Source: Paenibacillus sp. USDA918EY
Lineage (GTDB): Bacteria; Bacillota; Bacilli; Paenibacillales; Paenibacillaceae
Direction: 5' to 3'
Assembly (NCBI RefSeq): GCF_009870825.1
Contig: NZ_WTWY01000011.1
Location: 124,001 to 188,000, forward strand
DNA: 64,000 nt
Each line of letters opens with the position of its first letter. Position 1 is the stretch's first letter. The notes beneath the pieces were generated by a model, which worked only from the letters and a program-made list of their open reading frames with translations, did not search any database and was not told where the DNA came from. Positions 61,351-64,000 of this stretch are shown here, one piece after another. Both the position numbers and the translations under genes were made by a program.

Positions 61351-62484
61351 ATGTCAATCATTAAACATCCAAAAGCTCATCACTACCAACCAAGTCCGGC
61401 CGAGGAAGCGCGGGCACGCGGGCGCGAAGCCGGATATCGGGGAGGGTATGAGGAAGGGTATTTGAAAGGACGCGCCGACTATATCGTCAAAAGCCATGCG
61501 GAATCGTTCCCCTTCCGGCAGCTTCATGTGCTGTATGTCGCTTCAGGGAAGGGATTCCCGTATTCCCCGATGGATGAGGCCATTTCGGAGACGCTGCGCA
61601 GCATGGTTGCCCAGCTGACGGTCATTGAACCCGGGCAGCCGATCAACGAAGTCGCCTACCAAGTGATGCCGGACCTTGTGCTCGTGCTGGACGGCATGTT
61701 CGTTCCAAACGAGCAGCTGGACGATATTCGACGGCAGGGGATCAAAACCGCCGTTTGGCTGACGGATGACCCGTATTACACGGATATGACGACGGAGAAC
61801 GTCGGCCATTACGATTATGTATTCACGCTGGAATCCAACTGCATTCCGTATTACCAACAACTTGGCTGCCGGCAGGTCCATCATTTGCCCTTTGCGGCGT
61901 TTCCGGAGTATTTCAAGCCATCCAAAACGCCGGCGGCTCAGCGCAGGGATGTGAGCTTTATCGGATCGGCTTACTGGAACCGGGTCGAATACCTGAGTCC
62001 GATCATGGACCGGCTCATGCAGCACAACACGATGATCAACGGAATTTGGTGGGACCGCCTGCCGAATTATGCCGCATACCAGGATCGGATCGAAGTCAAC
62101 AAATGGATGGGACCCGTGGAAACGGCGGAAGCCTACAACGGCTCGAAAATCGTTATCAATCTTCACCGTTCCCACGAAGACGATTCCGTCAACAACAATA
62201 CCGTCAAAATTCCCGCCGCATCCCCGAATCCGCGCACGTTCGAAATTTCCGCCTGCGCGACGCTTCAGCTGACCGACGCCCGAAGCGACCTTGCGAAGTT
62301 ATATACGCCAGGCAAAGAAATCGAAACGTACACCTCGCCGCAAGAGCTGCTGGATAAAATCGAATATTACCTCAGCCACGAACAAGAACGCAGGGAGATT
62401 GCCTTGAACGCCCTTGACCGCACGCTAAGGGAGCACACCTACGGCCACCGCCTGAACCAACTGCTGTCCGTCATCTTCCCGTAA
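61351..62484 (+). CDS. CgeB-like glycosyltransferase with Y-x-x-G tetrads (2)
   Basis: A 377-residue paralogue of the preceding protein. N-terminal tetrads YRGG-YEEG-YLKG at residues 29-40 follow an Arg/Glu helix. Shared CgeB blocks: VWLTDDPYYT, ESNCIPYYQQLGC, SFIGSAYWNRVEYLS and NPRTFEISACATLQLTD. Tandem duplication followed by divergence is the simplest origin. AGAGGAG site 11 bases before the ATG, 84 bp after the first copy. Confidence 0.87.
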   Translation: MSIIKHPKAHHYQPSPAEEARARGREAGYRGGYEEGYLKGRADYIVKSHAESFPFRQLHVLYVASGKGFPYSPMDEAISETLRSMVAQLTVIEPGQPINEVAYQVMPDLVLVLDGMFVPNEQLDDIRRQGIKTAVWLTDDPYYTDMTTENVGHYDYVFTLESNCIPYYQQLGCRQVHHLPFAAFPEYFKPSKTPAAQRRDVSFIGSAYWNRVEYLSPIMDRLMQHNTMINGIWWDRLPNYAAYQDRIEVNKWMGPVETAEAYNGSKIVINLHRSHEDDSVNNNTVKIPAASPNPRTFEISACATLQLTDARSDLAKLYTPGKEIETYTSPQELLDKIEYYLSHEQERREIALNALDRTLREHTYGHRLNQLLSVIFP

Positions 62485-62573
62485 GAAAGGTTCCTTTGAC
62501 ATTTGGACATCTGGAGGGGAACATATGTCGTGCCGGTACAGATTCACTTCTAATATATTGTATTACTTGGGTG

Positions 62574-62583
62574 AAAGGAGGTG
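62574..62583 (+). other. Perfect ribosome binding site without a fitting start codon
   Basis: AAAGGAGGTG is a full Shine-Dalgarno match, yet no ATG, GTG or TTG in the GT4 frame lies 5-12 bases downstream. The in-frame GTG at 62581 overlaps it, and the ATG at 62626 is 43 bases away with no site of its own. Confidence 0.6.
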
Positions 62584-62625
62584 CGAATCGTACCCTGTGC
62601 TTTTAGCCAGTGGTCCTCATTTTCC

Positions 62626-64000
62626 ATGAATACGTACAAACCTAAGATCATGTTGTTCTCCCATGTCTGCAATACCGGAAGCATCACGGGGGCCGAGAAG
62701 CTCCTGCTGTTGTTTTGCCTTCAGATCACGCCTTATTTCGAATGTATCCTGGTCGCCCCGCAGGAAGGCAAACTGACTGCCTCGGCCCGAAAACAAGGCA
62801 TGAAGGTACGAATCCAATCCTACCCCCTGCTGTTTGGGATGTATCAGCCCGGTGAGCAGCTGGAGCAAGAGGCGGAGGCTCTCCGCCATCACGCCGATTT
62901 TGGAGCGGTCGTACGCTGTATCGCCGAAACGGCCCCGGATATCGTGCTGGCGAACACGATCGTAAACGTCATGCCCGCCATTGCGGCCAAATTGCTGGGC
63001 ATACCCGTTTTATGGAAGATCACCGAAACGATGCAAACAACCGCCCATACGTCTGCCGCAATTGCGGTGGTGGAGAAGTACAGCGACTGCCTGATCGCCA
63101 TTTCGGAGGTGTCGGCCCGCGTCTTCCGCGGGGCTGTCTCCCGGCCGATCACGCTGCTGCCCCCGTCTTCGGACGATGAGCTTCTTCAACCTTCGCAAAA
63201 GCTCATCCGGAACGGATACCGCAAAATACTCCGCCTTAAGGATTCCCATGTATGTATTGGCTACATTTCTTCCTTTATCCATCCCGAAAAGGGGCTGCTC
63301 GAATTCATCCGCATGGCGGCGATCCTGGCCGCCTCCTTCCCGAACTGCCGTTTCGTCATGATCGGCAAACCTTCCGACCAGTCTTATTACGACCGCTGCG
63401 TCGATGAGGTCAACGCTTCCGGCCACCGAAACTCTTTCCGTTTCATTCCTTTTGTGGAATCGGTGCAATCGGCTTACAGCGCAATGGATATCCTTGTCGT
63501 TCCAAGCATGGTGCAGGAAGGGTTCGGCATGACGGCGCTTGAAGGCATGCTTTGCGGCAAGCCGGTCGTCGCCTTCGATTCCGGCGGTCTCGGCGAGTTG
63601 ATGAACAATACGGGGAACGCCAGTTTCACGGTTCCGACGGGCGACTACGCAGCGCTTGCGGCTAAAGTATCCGAACTTTTGAATCATCCGGAGCTTCTGC
63701 AATATACGGGCAGCATGAACGCAAGCGCGGCAAGGAACGCATACGGATTGGAAGCCTACCGCCAGCGTATTCACGTCTTTGTCCAGGGCCTGCAGCACGG
63801 CTGTCCCGACTGGATGAGCGGGGCCATTTCCCAAAGGGTGGCCGCCTCCGGGGTCCCGCAGATCGATCCCGCGATCCACCCGGAAAATTCGAAACCCGCG
63901 CGCAAAAAAAGGCCGGTTAGACGAAGAAAGCAACAACGCAGAAGAGCGGGAAGACCGGCAGCCACGGTCCGACGCCGCCGATTGATAAGAAAGGCAGGAG
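62626..64000 (+). CDS. GT4 glycosyltransferase with Arg-rich C-terminal tail (runs off the window)
   Basis: 458 codons are visible and the frame is still open. GT-B fold, GT4 family: N-terminal domain with HVCNTGSITGAEKLLLLF and ANTIVNVMPAIAAKLLGIPV; donor domain begins CIGYISSFIHPEKGLLEFI and carries EGFGMTALEGMLCGKPVVAFDSGG. After residue ~425 comes a dense Arg/Lys tail (ARKKRPVRRRKQQRRRAG and on), like the basic leaders of other island proteins; tetrads might follow beyond the edge. Start uncertain: ATG at 62626 or GTG at 62581. Confidence 0.82.
   Translation, partial: MNTYKPKIMLFSHVCNTGSITGAEKLLLLFCLQITPYFECILVAPQEGKLTASARKQGMKVRIQSYPLLFGMYQPGEQLEQEAEALRHHADFGAVVRCIAETAPDIVLANTIVNVMPAIAAKLLGIPVLWKITETMQTTAHTSAAIAVVEKYSDCLIAISEVSARVFRGAVSRPITLLPPSSDDELLQPSQKLIRNGYRKILRLKDSHVCIGYISSFIHPEKGLLEFIRMAAILAASFPNCRFVMIGKPSDQSYYDRCVDEVNASGHRNSFRFIPFVESVQSAYSAMDILVVPSMVQEGFGMTALEGMLCGKPVVAFDSGGLGELMNNTGNASFTVPTGDYAALAAKVSELLNHPELLQYTGSMNASAARNAYGLEAYRQRIHVFVQGLQHGCPDWMSGAISQRVAASGVPQIDPAIHPENSKPARKKRPVRRRKQQRRRAGRPAATVRRRRLIRKAG

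Overview
The window looks like chromosome of an endospore-forming Firmicute of the Paenibacillus/Paenibacillaceae type. The evidence is the gene content: HemQ, the primosome pair DnaB-DnaI, Bacillus-type SdhCAB, KtrB/KtrA behind a c-di-AMP riboswitch, EcsAB, YkoEDC behind a TPP riboswitch, a YjcZ-type sporulation peptide, YheC/D and CgeB-type spore proteins. Fairly GC-rich codons, strong AGGAGG-type ribosome binding sites and frequent TTG/GTG starts agree. No rRNA, tRNA, insertion sequence, phage or CRISPR array was found.

The first ~43 kb is mostly housekeeping. From left to right: partial hemQ (-), a yuiB-like membrane protein, a secreted alpha/beta hydrolase, dnaB-dnaI, a YqzM-like peptide (-), trxA, uvrC, a CPBP protease (-), the riboswitch-controlled potassium genes ktrB-ktrA with a CPA1 antiporter, a LysR regulator (-) divergent from sdhCAB, a K+ channel, an aldehyde dehydrogenase (-), a Tat-exported phosphoesterase, GNAT and EamA genes, a histidinol-phosphatase (-), a second LysR (-), cheX, an SDR, a DEAD-box helicase with a DEVD motif, ecsAB, YjcZ (-), an aminotransferase (-), a PNPOx-like protein (-) divergent from a MocR regulator that lacks its PLP lysine, an AraC regulator, a phosphotransferase plus SDR pair, psd (-), and the TPP-riboswitch ykoEDC operon. 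A ~106-bp structured element occurs twice (21120 and 36131).

From ~42.7 kb to the right edge lies what I read as a spore-surface glycosylation island. It opens with a YheC/D ATP-grasp protein (-) and a GT4 glycosyltransferase. Next comes a 6.8-kb gene for a 2267-residue protein built from 203 tandem decapeptides with no break in the 30-bp register. It is followed by three GT2-type enzymes (two of them paralogues), an SpsI-like nucleotidyltransferase, a GT-D enzyme, another GT2, three small helical proteins, a small polybasic protein, two CgeB-like glycosyltransferases and a GT4 with an Arg-rich tail that runs off the window.

Five of the island proteins share a short tandem tetrad, [Y/F]-x-x-G repeated three to six times, and several carry Arg/Lys-rich tails. 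Candidate sigma-K promoters precede the giant gene and the small-protein group. My inference is that the giant protein is a mother-cell-made fibre or layer of the spore surface, that the glycosyltransferases decorate it, and that the tetrads hold the enzymes in one assembly. The decapeptide protein and the tetrad-tagged glycosyltransferases are the best candidates here for an undescribed system.
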